From UBA1724 sp963621575 (GTDB lineage Bacteria > Verrucomicrobiota > Lentisphaeria > Oligosphaerales > Oligosphaeraceae), in contig CAVFEH010000015.1 in assembly GCA_963621575.1 (NCBI GenBank), positions 1 through 53,015 on the forward strand: 53,015 nucleotides of DNA. The letters run 5' to 3'. Made by a program: the position numbers and the translations under genes. This document shows positions 32,857 through 43,139 of the stretch, piece after piece. Each line of letters starts with the position of its first letter. Positions within the stretch are counted from its first letter, which is position 1. A model generated the notes under the pieces. It did not search any database. It worked only from the letters and a program-made list of their open reading frames with translations, and was not told where the DNA came from.

Positions 32857-33543
32857 ATGAAGCCGAAGACTCGCCAAACCCTCTTGCTGGTCGTCATGGT
32901 GGTGGTATGCCTCCTGGTGGCCAAGCAGTATCTTCCCATGTTCCAGCCTCCCACGGCGGCGCGGGTGGCGGAACGTGAGCGCACGCTGAAATCCCTGCAG
33001 AGCGACCTGATGGTCGCGCGGAAGACCGAGCAGGACCGCCAGTCGGAGCTGTTGAAAATGCGCGAGCTGGCGGCGCCCTTCTGGATTCCCGCCAACCCTG
33101 CGGTGAAGGTGGAGCAGGAGATCTCCACGGAATTCAGCCGGATCATGCGCCTGGCGATGCTCTCCTCGGCGGCGGGCAGCCAGAAGGTCGATGTGAACAA
33201 AGAGAAGAACGGCTCCTGCCTGCAGGAGATCGTGATCTCCATCGAGGCCAAGGGCGTCTCCATGCGGGAGCTCACCCGTTTCTTCTCCCTCATGCGCACC
33301 ACCCCCGCCGGCAGAAAATTCCGCTGGGAATATGCAAAGATCCAGCCGGACAATCCCCGCACCCCCTCCGCAGTCAACTTTTCCGCCCGGCTGAAAGTGC
33401 TGGTTCTCAACCAGGATGCCCGGGCCTTCCTGGGGCTCTCCACGGCACCCGCCGCCTCCTCCTCCGAGAAGGCCGCCGTCCAGAAGGGCTCCACCCAGAA
33501 GAAAGGCGTCTCCACCACCTCCACCCGCAGCGGGACCCCCTGA
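32857..33543 (+). CDS. GspM / PilO-like inner-membrane protein
   Basis: 228 aa with a GAGGAGGAA ribosome-binding site overlapping the previous stop. It has one N-terminal membrane helix (about 8-25, LLLVVMVVVCLLV), a coiled coil (40-75) and a periplasmic ferredoxin-like domain (about 85-195). It ends in a Ser/Thr/Lys-rich tail. Topology, size and position directly after the GspL-like gene identify it as GspM/PilO-type. These proteins dimerise with GspL/PilN and link to GspC or PilP. Sequence similarity in this family is low, so the call leans on context. Confidence 0.65.
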   Translation: MKPKTRQTLLLVVMVVVCLLVAKQYLPMFQPPTAARVAERERTLKSLQSDLMVARKTEQDRQSELLKMRELAAPFWIPANPAVKVEQEISTEFSRIMRLAMLSSAAGSQKVDVNKEKNGSCLQEIVISIEAKGVSMRELTRFFSLMRTTPAGRKFRWEYAKIQPDNPRTPSAVNFSARLKVLVLNQDARAFLGLSTAPAASSSEKAAVQKGSTQKKGVSTTSTRSGTP

Positions 33544-33589
33544 GCCGCCCTGTCCCATCCCCTTCCCCTGAAACGCCTCTGACCAAGCC

Positions 33590-34612
33590 ATGTCCGGAAT
33601 CGCCTGGATCATCCTAGACTGCCTGCTGGCGCTGGCCGCCGTGGGCGGCACCGTGAAAGTGATCGCCACGCCGCCCCCCGCGCCGCTGCCCGCCGAACGC
33701 CTGGAGCCCAAGTCCTCCCAGAAGGGCGCCGAGAAAGCCGGAACTGAGAAGCGCCCCGTCCGGGAAGCCGGGAAGGAGGAGGCCGCCAAGTCCGACGAAC
33801 TGCCCGCCAACGCCTCCCTGGACGACCTGTGGAAGAAGTCCCTCTTCCTGCCTTCGCGGCAGGAGCAGGAGCCCTCCGAAACCGCGGCGGAACTCTCCGC
33901 GGAGGCGGCCGCGGCGGCCGCCAAGAACTTCGACTTCGAGCTCATCGGCATCGCGCAGATCAGTCCCGCCGACCAGCCGCCCGCCCCGGTGGCGATCCTG
34001 CGGAGCAGGCAGCAGACATCCTCCCGCAACACCTCCCGGAACCGCCGTGGCCGTGGCAAGGACGCCCCGAAGGAGCCGGAGACCAGGAAGGCCACACAGG
34101 CCCCCGTGAAATTGATCTTCCACGAAGGCGACCCCCTGAACGACACCGGCTACCTGCTGAAGGCCATCCACCCCGACCAGAAGATGGTGGAGCTGGTTCG
34201 GGGCTCCGAGACCATCCAGTTGCGCATCAACTACGCCGGCGAGGAGGCCACCAAACGCCGCCAGGAGATGGCGGAGGCCATCCAGGCCAAGAAGGAGCAG
34301 CAGACCCAGCAGGAGCAGCAGGCCTCCATCCGCCAGCGACAGGCCCAGCAGGCCCAGGAGGCGAAGGAGCAGGAGGCCGCCAGGAACCAGGCGAACCCCG
34401 GACAGCCCCCGCCGCCACCGGGAATGGGCAACAACTTCCCGGGCCAAAACAACAACGCCCCTGCCTCCGGCAACAACGCTTCCGGCCAGCAGGACGGCGT
34501 CGACCGGGAGCTCCAGCGCCGCGTGGAGCAGCGTGCGCGGCAGCGCCGGCAGGGCGACGACGACTCCAGCCGCAACCGCGACGCCGGCCGACAGCCCTCC
34601 TCCCAGAAATAG
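33590..34612 (+). CDS. GspC / PilP-like periplasmic linker protein
   Basis: 340 aa. An N-terminal membrane helix (about 3-24) is followed by a Pro/Lys/Glu-rich spacer and an HR-domain-like beta region (about 120-215: FDFELIGIAQIS, PVAILRSR, VKLIFHEGDPLNDTGYLLKAI, KMVELVRGSETIQLRI), the classic GspC/PilP homology-region pattern. The C-terminal third is Gln- and Asn-rich with a coiled-coil start (RQEMAEAIQAKKEQQTQQ) and a PPPPPG stretch. GspC bridges the inner-membrane platform to the secretin, whose gene follows after 94 bases. The long Gln/Asn tail is unusual for the family. Confidence 0.7.
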   Translation: MSGIAWIILDCLLALAAVGGTVKVIATPPPAPLPAERLEPKSSQKGAEKAGTEKRPVREAGKEEAAKSDELPANASLDDLWKKSLFLPSRQEQEPSETAAELSAEAAAAAAKNFDFELIGIAQISPADQPPAPVAILRSRQQTSSRNTSRNRRGRGKDAPKEPETRKATQAPVKLIFHEGDPLNDTGYLLKAIHPDQKMVELVRGSETIQLRINYAGEEATKRRQEMAEAIQAKKEQQTQQEQQASIRQRQAQQAQEAKEQEAARNQANPGQPPPPPGMGNNFPGQNNNAPASGNNASGQQDGVDRELQRRVEQRARQRRQGDDDSSRNRDAGRQPSSQK

Positions 34613-34706
34613 CCCTTTCCCTTTCCCGAAACGCACGCCGCAACGCCGGACCTCCTCCCGCAAAGGATCCCCTTTCCATCTCCTCCAGAAGCATCCCCCG
34701 CCAACG

Positions 34707-37016
34707 ATGAAAGACACCGCGAAACACTGCCTCAGAAGTCTGCTTCTGGGCTCCCTGGTCCTCCTGGCATCCTGCGCCACCAGCCACCAGAAAGGCCCCC
34801 GGCTTGCCACCGGCGAGAAGCGTCCCATGCCGTTTGCAGACGCCTCCCTGACCCACGTGGCGGCCACCCTGGACACCTCGGCGATCCAGGTGGCGGACAC
34901 CCAGCAGACCAGCCAGGAGAGCATCCTCCTGGAGCGGGAAGGCGCCATGCCTGGCCGAAAGACCGACATGGCCGCCCAGAGCATCACGCCCTATCCGGAC
35001 AACCTGCTGAAGAGCCTGCCTAGCCGTGACGCCAAAGTGAATGTGGTGCTGGCCTTCAACGCCGCGGACATCTCCGAAGTGGTGGCGGCCTTCGCCAGTC
35101 CCGACCTGCTGAACTTCAGCTACCTGATTGATCCATCCGTGAAGGGCGCGGTGACCCTCTCCGTGGAGACCGAGATGACGGCTGCCGAGGCCTGGGACAC
35201 CTTCGAGCACATCCTCTGGCTCTCCGGCGCCTACGCCTCCATGAACAACGGCTTCCTCCACATCCTCCCCTTCGAGAAGATGCCCCAGGAGCGGAAACTC
35301 TTCACCACCGCACGGCAACCCAATGTCTCCGTGGAGTTCATCCCCATCCTCCACAAGAAGAGCGGCGACATCGCCAATCTCATCAAGCCCTTCATGACCG
35401 AAGGCGCCTCCGCCACCGACATCACCGACACCAACACCCTGGTCATCGTGGAGGCCCCCGCCAACATGGACAAGATCCGGGAGCTGGTCTCCCGCTTCGA
35501 CGACAAGGGCGAACGGGAATGGCCCTGCGCCGCCTTCGCGGTCACCGAGGTGGACGCCGACACCATGGCCACCGAGCTGAACTCCCTGCTGCCGGTGCTG
35601 GGCTACCCCGTGGCCACCGCGGCGGGCGCCTCCGGCGGCGCCATCAAGATCACCGCCCTCTCCCGCATCGGATGCCTGGTGGTCTCCGCCGCCCTCCCCG
35701 AGGTTGTGGCGGAAGTCGGCAAGTGGATCCGCGCTCTGGACCGCAGCGACCGCCTGGACCAGGAGGAGATCTACTTCTACAACGTCAGCGACACCACGGT
35801 CACCCGCCTGGCCGACGCCCTGGAGACCTTCTTCAACACCGAAATCACCGTCAGCTCCGCGGACTCCAACTCCTCCTCTTCCTCCTCCCGGAAGAGCTCC
35901 AGCACAACCAGCTCCTCCAGCAGCCTGAACTCCTCTTCCAGCTCCTCCTCCAGCTCCTCCTCCCGGAACACCTCCAGCACCCGGAACAACAGCAACCGGA
36001 GCAACAACCGCAACCGGAGCGACAACGACGAGCCAAAGGCGAACCTCTCCCTCTTCGAGACCCCCGTCACCGTCTTTGCCGACGAAGAGAGCAACCGCCT
36101 CACCATCAAGACCACTCCCCGCGCCTGGGGCCTCATCCAGGCCTTCCTGAAACGCCACGACGTGCCCTCCCGGCAAGTCTCCATCCGCGCCATCATCGCC
36201 GATGTCACCCTGGACAAGTCCACCGAATTCGGCGTCAGCTACGCGGCCTCGAAGCTCTTCAAGGACGGCAAATGGACGGGTTCCGGCGGCTACGCGGGCG
36301 CCGGCGCCCTGGACAAACTCTTCAACGGCACGGACGACGCCATCAACACGGCCATAGGCTCCTGGAACTCCGCGGGCATGGGCCTGATTCTCCAGAAGGC
36401 GAAGGATCCGCTGGCGCTGATCACCGCGGTGGCCGGCGAAGGCCGCACGAAGATCCTCTCCGAGCCCCAGCTGGTGGTTGTCTCCGGCCAGGAGGCAAAG
36501 TTCCAGGCAGGCGAGCAGATCGCCGTCCCCACCCAGTCCACCAGCTACACAAGTTCCTCTGGGAACACCTCCACCAACTACGAATACAAGGACATCGGCG
36601 TCATCATGACGGTCACCCCCAGCATCACGGCGGGCAACCGTGTGCGCCTGGAGATCGAGCAGGAGGTCACCGCCCAGCAGAGCAGCAGCACCAACACCAA
36701 CAACACCACCGCGCCAAACTTCACCAAGAAGGACATCTCCACCGTCATGACCGTCCAGGACAACTCCACCATCCTCATGGGCGGAATGGTCCAGACCCGG
36801 GAGGCCGTCACCAAGCGCGGGATCCCCTTCCTGCGGGACATCCCCTACCTGGGCGCCCTCTTCGGCTACGACTACCGCCAGAATGTGCGCACCGAGGTGC
36901 TGGTGCTCATCACCGTCAATGTCATTGACAACGACAACTTCCAGGATGAACTGATCCGGCGCTACAAGGACTCCCTGGAGGAGATCGCCAAGCGCCAGCA
37001 GGAAGAACAATACTAG
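34707..37016 (+). CDS. gspD: Secretin GspD, predicted lipoprotein
   Basis: 769 aa from the ATG at 34707. A lipobox (LLASC) puts the acylated Cys near residue 25, so the secretin is its own lipoprotein and may need no separate pilotin. N-domains (N0-like from about 100, then KH-like N1-N3 with VSVEFIPILHKKSGDIANLI) precede the C-terminal secretin core (about 490-735): VSIRAIIADVTLDKSTEFGVSYA, then KILSEPQLVVVSGQEAKFQAGEQIAVP (split here across the family motif), YKDIGVIMTVTP and GIPFLRDIPYLGALFGY. A low-complexity Ser/Asn/Arg insert interrupts the last N-domain at about 384-441. It forms the outer-membrane channel of the type II secretion or pilus system. Confidence 0.93.
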   Translation: MKDTAKHCLRSLLLGSLVLLASCATSHQKGPRLATGEKRPMPFADASLTHVAATLDTSAIQVADTQQTSQESILLEREGAMPGRKTDMAAQSITPYPDNLLKSLPSRDAKVNVVLAFNAADISEVVAAFASPDLLNFSYLIDPSVKGAVTLSVETEMTAAEAWDTFEHILWLSGAYASMNNGFLHILPFEKMPQERKLFTTARQPNVSVEFIPILHKKSGDIANLIKPFMTEGASATDITDTNTLVIVEAPANMDKIRELVSRFDDKGEREWPCAAFAVTEVDADTMATELNSLLPVLGYPVATAAGASGGAIKITALSRIGCLVVSAALPEVVAEVGKWIRALDRSDRLDQEEIYFYNVSDTTVTRLADALETFFNTEITVSSADSNSSSSSSRKSSSTTSSSSSLNSSSSSSSSSSSRNTSSTRNNSNRSNNRNRSDNDEPKANLSLFETPVTVFADEESNRLTIKTTPRAWGLIQAFLKRHDVPSRQVSIRAIIADVTLDKSTEFGVSYAASKLFKDGKWTGSGGYAGAGALDKLFNGTDDAINTAIGSWNSAGMGLILQKAKDPLALITAVAGEGRTKILSEPQLVVVSGQEAKFQAGEQIAVPTQSTSYTSSSGNTSTNYEYKDIGVIMTVTPSITAGNRVRLEIEQEVTAQQSSSTNTNNTTAPNFTKKDISTVMTVQDNSTILMGGMVQTREAVTKRGIPFLRDIPYLGALFGYDYRQNVRTEVLVLITVNVIDNDNFQDELIRRYKDSLEEIAKRQQEEQY
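35865..36030 (+). repeat. Ser-rich low-complexity tract in gspD
   Basis: Near-repetitive AGCTCC/TCC triplets encode a run dominated by Ser, then Asn and Arg. Such tracts in secretins usually sit in flexible N3 loops facing the channel lumen. The nucleotide repeat could slip in steps of three and change the loop length. Confidence 0.75.
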
Positions 37017-37032
37017 CCCAGGTCGGACGCAC

Positions 37033-38670
<1,638 letters not shown>

Positions 38671-38689
38671 TATCCATGAAGATGGGAAT

Positions 38690-38708
38690 CCGGGATGTCG
38701 AATCCCGG
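38690..38708. terminator. Hairpin between convergent gspE and radC
   Basis: CCGGGAT (38690-38696) pairs perfectly with ATCCCGG (38702-38708) around a GTCGA loop, 19 bases past the gspE stop. There is no T run, so the terminator role is a guess from position. Confidence 0.35.
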
Positions 38709-38770
38709 GGGGCGTCCTGCATCTCCGCGGCGCCGCAAACCGCAGACGGCCATCCCCCCTGTTTACGCCG

Positions 38771-39499
38771 TCAACCGCCTTCCTGCCGGGAGGCGAGGAG
38801 GTTTGCCTGTCCGAAGGAGAAGAAGCCGCGGCCAGTGGGATCTCCTTGCTTGGAGCCGAGGATCACGTGGTCGAGGACCCTGATGTCCAGGACCTCCCCC
38901 GCCTCCTCCAGGGCCCGGGTCAGTTTCAGATCCCCCTTTGAGGGCCTGGGGTCCCCGGAGGGGTGGTTGTGGGCCAGGATCACCTTCTGGCATCCAATGC
39001 GCACGGCGTGCCGGAAGACCTCCCGCGCGTGGACCAGCGTTCGGTCCAGCAGCCCCACAGTGATGCAATCCTCCTCCAGCACCTGGTTCTTTGTGCCGAG
39101 GAAAACCACGTGGAACTCCTCCTGGTCGGTGCGGCGGAAGCGGGTGCGGAGATAGTCCGCCACCTCGGCGGGGGACGACAGCTGTGTCCTTGCCGGGATT
39201 TCCTCCGCCCGCTGGCGGCGTCCCAGCTCGAAGGCGGCGGCAAGCGTCACCGCCTTCGCGGGCCCCACCCCCAGGAACCCCGTCAACTCCCCCAGGGGCG
39301 CCTGGGAGAGCCGTCCCAGGCTTCCGCCGAAGTGCTCCAGAAGCTTCGTACCCACGGTTGTGGCGCCGCATCCCCGCACGCCTGTGCGGAGCAGAATCGC
39401 AAGCAATTCCGGCACCGAGAGGGACCAGGCCCCAAGACGCTCCAGGCGCTCCCGGGGGCGTTCCTCCGCCGGCAAATCGGATAGCAAATGTCCGTCCAT
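38771..39499 (-). CDS. radC: RadC family JAB-domain protein
   Basis: 242 aa from the ATG at 39499, with AGGAGG 7 bases upstream; a further 99 open codons are rejected. The N-terminal part has a helix-hairpin-helix (LTGFLGVGPAKAVTLAAAFELG), and the C-terminal JAB/MPN metalloprotease-like domain has the signature ILAHNHPSGDPRPSKGD. The RadC role is still unclear, and involvement in DNA repair has been questioned. It stands alone between the secretion operon and the divergent dus gene. Confidence 0.92.
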   Translation of the reverse strand: MDGHLLSDLPAEERPRERLERLGAWSLSVPELLAILLRTGVRGCGATTVGTKLLEHFGGSLGRLSQAPLGELTGFLGVGPAKAVTLAAAFELGRRQRAEEIPARTQLSSPAEVADYLRTRFRRTDQEEFHVVFLGTKNQVLEEDCITVGLLDRTLVHAREVFRHAVRIGCQKVILAHNHPSGDPRPSKGDLKLTRALEEAGEVLDIRVLDHVILGSKQGDPTGRGFFSFGQANLLASRQEGG

Positions 39500-39777
39500 G
39501 CTCTTCCTCCTGCTGGAGAATCCAGCGTTTCCACGGGGCTTCCATGACGCGCCACATGCCTCCCCCCGCGCCCCACCCCGCACACCACAAAGATATCCCC
39601 TCGCCGCCACCGGCCATCGACAATCCGCCAAACGCCCCATATTCCCCTGTTTTCCACAGGAAAAGAAGGATCCCGTGCCCCGTGACGGGATGGCGTAGCC
39701 GTTGGCGGAGCGCGCCGCGGACGGTCCGGACCACCCCCTGTTTTTCCTCACCTCCTCCCCCCCCATTCTCCGCAAAG

Positions 39778-40737
39778 ATGGATCTTCTTTCCCCATTTGA
39801 CCTGCCGCGGTTTCCCGGCTTTTTGCCGTCGAGGATCCTGCCGGGGCCCATGGAGGGAGTCACCACGGGAGCGTTTCTGGGATTGCTCACGGAGCACCAG
39901 TGGGTGCGGGTCTGGTGGACGCCCTTCCTGCGGATTTCGGAGGGCGTGCCACGGATGGCGCGCCTGAAGGCCTGGCTGGAGCCCTATCTCTCCACGGGAT
40001 TGCCGGTGATTGCGCAGTTGATGGGCGTGCACACGGGCCGCCTCGTGGAGGCGGCGAAGGGACTCCGCAAGCTTGGGGCCTGCGCCATCGACCTGAACTG
40101 CGCCTGTCCCAGCGACATCGTGGTGGGCAATGGCGCCGGCGGCGGCCGGCTCCGGGAGCCCGGCTGGATCCAGGAGACCCTCCGCGCCCTGCGAGAATCC
40201 CTGGACTGCCCGCTGGGCGTCAAGCTGCGCACCGGCTTCGCCTCGCCGGAGGAGTTTTCGCGGAATCTGGCGCCGATTCTCCACGACGGGGCCGTCGGTT
40301 TTTTCACCCTCCACTACCGTACGGTGTCGGAGGGTTACCGGGAGGTCCCCGGCGGGTGGTCCCGCCTCACGGAAGCCCGGCGGCTTCTGCCGGAGCTGCC
40401 CATGATTGGCTCCGGCGACTTGTGGACCGTCCAGGACATCCGCCGCATGGCGCAGGAGTGCGGCGTGGACGCCGTGGCGCCCGCCCGGGGGCTCCTCCGG
40501 AATCCCCGGCTGCTCCGGGACGCGGAGTCGTTCCTGCGCGGCGAAGAGGTCCCCGCCCTGGACCTGGACGCCCGGCTGTCGTTGCTCCAGGACTTCCGGA
40601 CGCGCGGCACCCCCCTGGGCTTCCTCCTGCAAATGGCCGCGAACCTCCTGCGGAAGGACTCCCCCGAATTCCGGGCGTTCCTCCAAAAGACCCTGGCGGA
40701 CTCCGCCATCGGCAGACAATCGGAAATTCTGCAATGA
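39778..40737 (+). CDS. tRNA-dihydrouridine synthase
   Basis: 319 aa TIM-barrel flavoprotein. PGPMEGVTTGAF forms the FMN-binding start and IAQLMG the second strand. The active-site segment reads DLNCACPSDIVVGNGAGGGRL, with Cys110 in the position of the catalytic Cys (family NxGCP, here NCACP). VKLRTGF, FFTLHYRTVSEGY (family HgRt) and MIGSGDLWT follow. It reduces uridines in the tRNA D-loop with NADPH. Which of the DusA/B/C specificities applies cannot be decided; the size and LHYRT suggest a DusC-like enzyme. It heads a coupled operon: its stop overlaps the trmL start (ATGA). Confidence 0.9.
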   Translation: MDLLSPFDLPRFPGFLPSRILPGPMEGVTTGAFLGLLTEHQWVRVWWTPFLRISEGVPRMARLKAWLEPYLSTGLPVIAQLMGVHTGRLVEAAKGLRKLGACAIDLNCACPSDIVVGNGAGGGRLREPGWIQETLRALRESLDCPLGVKLRTGFASPEEFSRNLAPILHDGAVGFFTLHYRTVSEGYREVPGGWSRLTEARRLLPELPMIGSGDLWTVQDIRRMAQECGVDAVAPARGLLRNPRLLRDAESFLRGEEVPALDLDARLSLLQDFRTRGTPLGFLLQMAANLLRKDSPEFRAFLQKTLADSAIGRQSEILQ

Positions 40738-41207
40738 ACGGCAACCTCCCCTTCCACGTCGTCCTGGTGGCGCCGGAAATCCCGCAGAACACCGGCACCA
40801 TCGGCAGACTCTGCGTCAATGCCGACGCGCACCTCCACCTCATCGAGCCCCTTGGCTTCCTCATTGACGACACGCACCTGCGCCGCGCGGGGCTGGACTA
40901 CTGGCCCCACCTGAAATGGAATCTGTGGAAGAGCTGGGACGCCTTCCTGGAGGGCGCCAGGCCCGGCAGGCTGGTCTTCCTCACCTCCAAGACGCAACAG
41001 AGCATCTACGGCCTCCGGATCCAGCCAGGCGACTTCTTCGTCTTCGGAAACGAACAACACGGACTCCCGCCGGAGTTCCACGAGCGCTACAAGACGCAAC
41101 TCTTCACCATCCCCATGCCAGGGGAACACGCCCGCTGCCACAACCTGGCCAACGCCGCCTCCATCGCCCTCTACGAAGGGCTCCGACAAACACAATTCAC
41201 AAAATGA
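40734..41207 (+). CDS. trmL: tRNA (cytidine/uridine-34-2'-O)-methyltransferase TrmL
   Basis: 157 aa SPOUT methyltransferase of standard TrmL length. It begins with FHVVLVAPEIPQNTGTIGRLC (start of the knot), and has LIEPLGF and DYWPHL. The C-terminal trefoil knot has FVFGNEQHGLPPEF, IPMPGEHARCHNLANAASIALYEG. TrmL methylates the wobble base of tRNA-Leu isoacceptors. It overlaps dus at its start and the aldo/keto reductase at its stop (both ATGA), so the three are cotranslated. The tRNA-modification pairing with dus makes functional sense. Confidence 0.94.
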   Translation: MNGNLPFHVVLVAPEIPQNTGTIGRLCVNADAHLHLIEPLGFLIDDTHLRRAGLDYWPHLKWNLWKSWDAFLEGARPGRLVFLTSKTQQSIYGLRIQPGDFFVFGNEQHGLPPEFHERYKTQLFTIPMPGEHARCHNLANAASIALYEGLRQTQFTK

Positions 41208-42058
41208 CCATGAAATCCTTCCTCCTCCACGACGGCGCACGGATCCCCGCCCTGGGCTTCGGCGTCTTCCAGATTCCCCCGGGCGAAGACACGGAGAAAG
41301 CGGTCCTCCAGGCCCTGGAGGCCGGCTACCGGCACATCGACACCGCCGCCGCCTACCAGAACGAGGCCTCCGTGGGACGGGCGGTCCGCGCCTCCGGCAT
41401 CCCCCGGGAACAGCTCTTCATCACCTCAAAGCTCTGGCTCCAGGACTTCGGCTACGAGGCCGCCCGAAAAGGCACCGAGACCTCCCTGCGGCTCCTGGAC
41501 CTGGACTACATCGACCTCTATCTCCTCCACCAACCCTACCTGGACACCGTGGGCGCCTGGCGCGCCCTGGAGGAATTCCAGGCGAAGGGCCTCCTGCGCT
41601 CCCTGGGCGTCAGCAACTTCACCGTGCGGTTCCTGGACGAATTCCTGCCCAGGGTCTCCACCCGCCCCGTGGTGAACCAAGTGGAGTGCAACCCCTTCCA
41701 GCAGCAAAAGCCCCTGCGCGCCCGAATGGCGGAACTGGACATCCGTCTGGAGAGCTGGTATCCCCTGGGACACGGCAGCGCGGAGCTCCTGCAGAACCCC
41801 GTCCTCGTTGACATCGCCCAAGCACACCGCCGCAGCGTCTCCCAGGTCATTCTGCGCTGGCACCTGCAAGAGGGCTTCGTCGCCCTCCCCAAATCCTCCA
41901 ATCCCATGCACATCCGGGAGAACCTGAAACTGGACTTCACCCTCTCGCCGGAGGAGATGGAGCGCATCCGCGCCCTGGACACCGGCAAGGGCTACCGCAA
42001 TCCCGAGGATCCCGGCATCGCGGAACACCTCCTGGAAAACTACAAGATCCACCCGTGA
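41204..42058 (+). CDS. Aldo/keto reductase
   Basis: 284 aa. The catalytic tetrad is visible: Asp in HIDTAAAY, Tyr in AYQNE, Lys in FITSKLW and His in YLLHQP. The family phrases GVSNF, VNQVECNPFQQQ, and the NADPH-binding LPKSSNPMHIRENL are intact, and the length is typical. It resembles the 2,5-diketo-gluconate reductase branch that reduces various aldehydes. The start at 41204 overlaps trmL; an alternative ATG lies two codons later (41210). The natural substrate is unknown. Confidence 0.93.
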   Translation: MTMKSFLLHDGARIPALGFGVFQIPPGEDTEKAVLQALEAGYRHIDTAAAYQNEASVGRAVRASGIPREQLFITSKLWLQDFGYEAARKGTETSLRLLDLDYIDLYLLHQPYLDTVGAWRALEEFQAKGLLRSLGVSNFTVRFLDEFLPRVSTRPVVNQVECNPFQQQKPLRARMAELDIRLESWYPLGHGSAELLQNPVLVDIAQAHRRSVSQVILRWHLQEGFVALPKSSNPMHIRENLKLDFTLSPEEMERIRALDTGKGYRNPEDPGIAEHLLENYKIHP

Positions 42059-42074
42059 AGCAGATTCCACCACC

Positions 42075-43112
42075 ATGAAATCCCTCCCCACACTTCTCTG
42101 TCTCTTCCTGGCGCTGCTCTTTCTGGCGCCCGCCTGCGCCCGGGAATCCGCCCCCGCGGGCACCACGCCGAAAGCCGCCGCACCGTCCGCAGAACGCCTG
42201 GAGCACCAGCTCCCGGACGACGCGGAAGCCCCCGTCGTCTACTTCACCCGCGACATCTCCGCAGAAGGACTCCTGCGGGCCTTCCAGGCCATGCAATGGA
42301 CGCCCACGGACAAGGTGGGCGTCAAGATCAGCACCGGGGAATCCGCCAAATCGAACCACCTCCGCCCCGGACTCATCGGACCTCTGGTGAAGTCCATCCA
42401 GGGAACCCTGGTGGAGTGCAACACCGCCTACGGAGGCAACCGCTCCACCCCGGAACACCACCACAATGTGGTCAGGGAACGAGGATATCTCGACATCGCG
42501 CCTTTCGACCTCCTGGACGAAGAGGACTTCACCACCCTCCCCGTCCCCTTCGGAAAAGTCATTCATGAAGACTACGTGGGCTCGCACTTCCCCCGCTACA
42601 CCTCCTACCTCGTCCTCTCGCACTTCAAGGGACACGCCATGGCCGGATTCGGCGGCGCCCTGAAAAACCTCTCCATCGGCTTCGCCAGCGGCACCGCCGT
42701 GGAAAAATCCGGGAAGGCGTGGATCCACTCCGGCGGAAAGAGCGCCACCTCCTGGCGGGGCGGCGACCAGACCGCCTTCCTGGAGGCCATGGGAGAGGCC
42801 GCACTCGCCGTCTGCATGGCAATGGACAACGGCAGGAACATCGCCTTCGTCAACGTCATGAACCGGCTCAGCGTGGACTGCGACTGCAACGGAAACCCCG
42901 CGGAACCCGATATGCACGACATCGGCATCCTCTCCTCCACCGACCCCCTCGCCCTCGACCAGGCCTGCATGGACCTCGTCTGGAAGGCCGAGGACTCAGA
43001 CAGCCTCAAAACCCGCGTCGACCGCCAGGACGGACGCCACATCCTCGAATACACCGACTCCTTCCAGATCTACCACAGACACTACCGGCTGGTCGACCTG
43101 GACGCACGCTGA
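42075..43112 (+). CDS. Exported DUF362 protein
   Basis: 345 aa. A signal peptide (about 1-23, LCLFLALLFLAPACA) is followed by a DUF362 domain: VVYFTRDISAEGLLRAF, KVGVKISTGE, TLVECNTAYGGNRSTPEHH, LSHFKGHAMAGFGGALKNLSIGFAS, and the C-terminal ILSSTDPLALDQACMDLVW. The APAC end could be a poor lipobox or a type I cleavage site. DUF362 proteins often carry a ferredoxin module; none is present here. A segment with CDCNGNPAEPDMHDIG may bind metal. Function unknown. It follows the reductase by 16 bases, ending a four-gene operon. Confidence 0.85.
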   Translation: MKSLPTLLCLFLALLFLAPACARESAPAGTTPKAAAPSAERLEHQLPDDAEAPVVYFTRDISAEGLLRAFQAMQWTPTDKVGVKISTGESAKSNHLRPGLIGPLVKSIQGTLVECNTAYGGNRSTPEHHHNVVRERGYLDIAPFDLLDEEDFTTLPVPFGKVIHEDYVGSHFPRYTSYLVLSHFKGHAMAGFGGALKNLSIGFASGTAVEKSGKAWIHSGGKSATSWRGGDQTAFLEAMGEAALAVCMAMDNGRNIAFVNVMNRLSVDCDCNGNPAEPDMHDIGILSSTDPLALDQACMDLVWKAEDSDSLKTRVDRQDGRHILEYTDSFQIYHRHYRLVDLDAR

Positions 43113-43139
43113 AAGGCAGCGCCCCTCCACCAGAGACCC

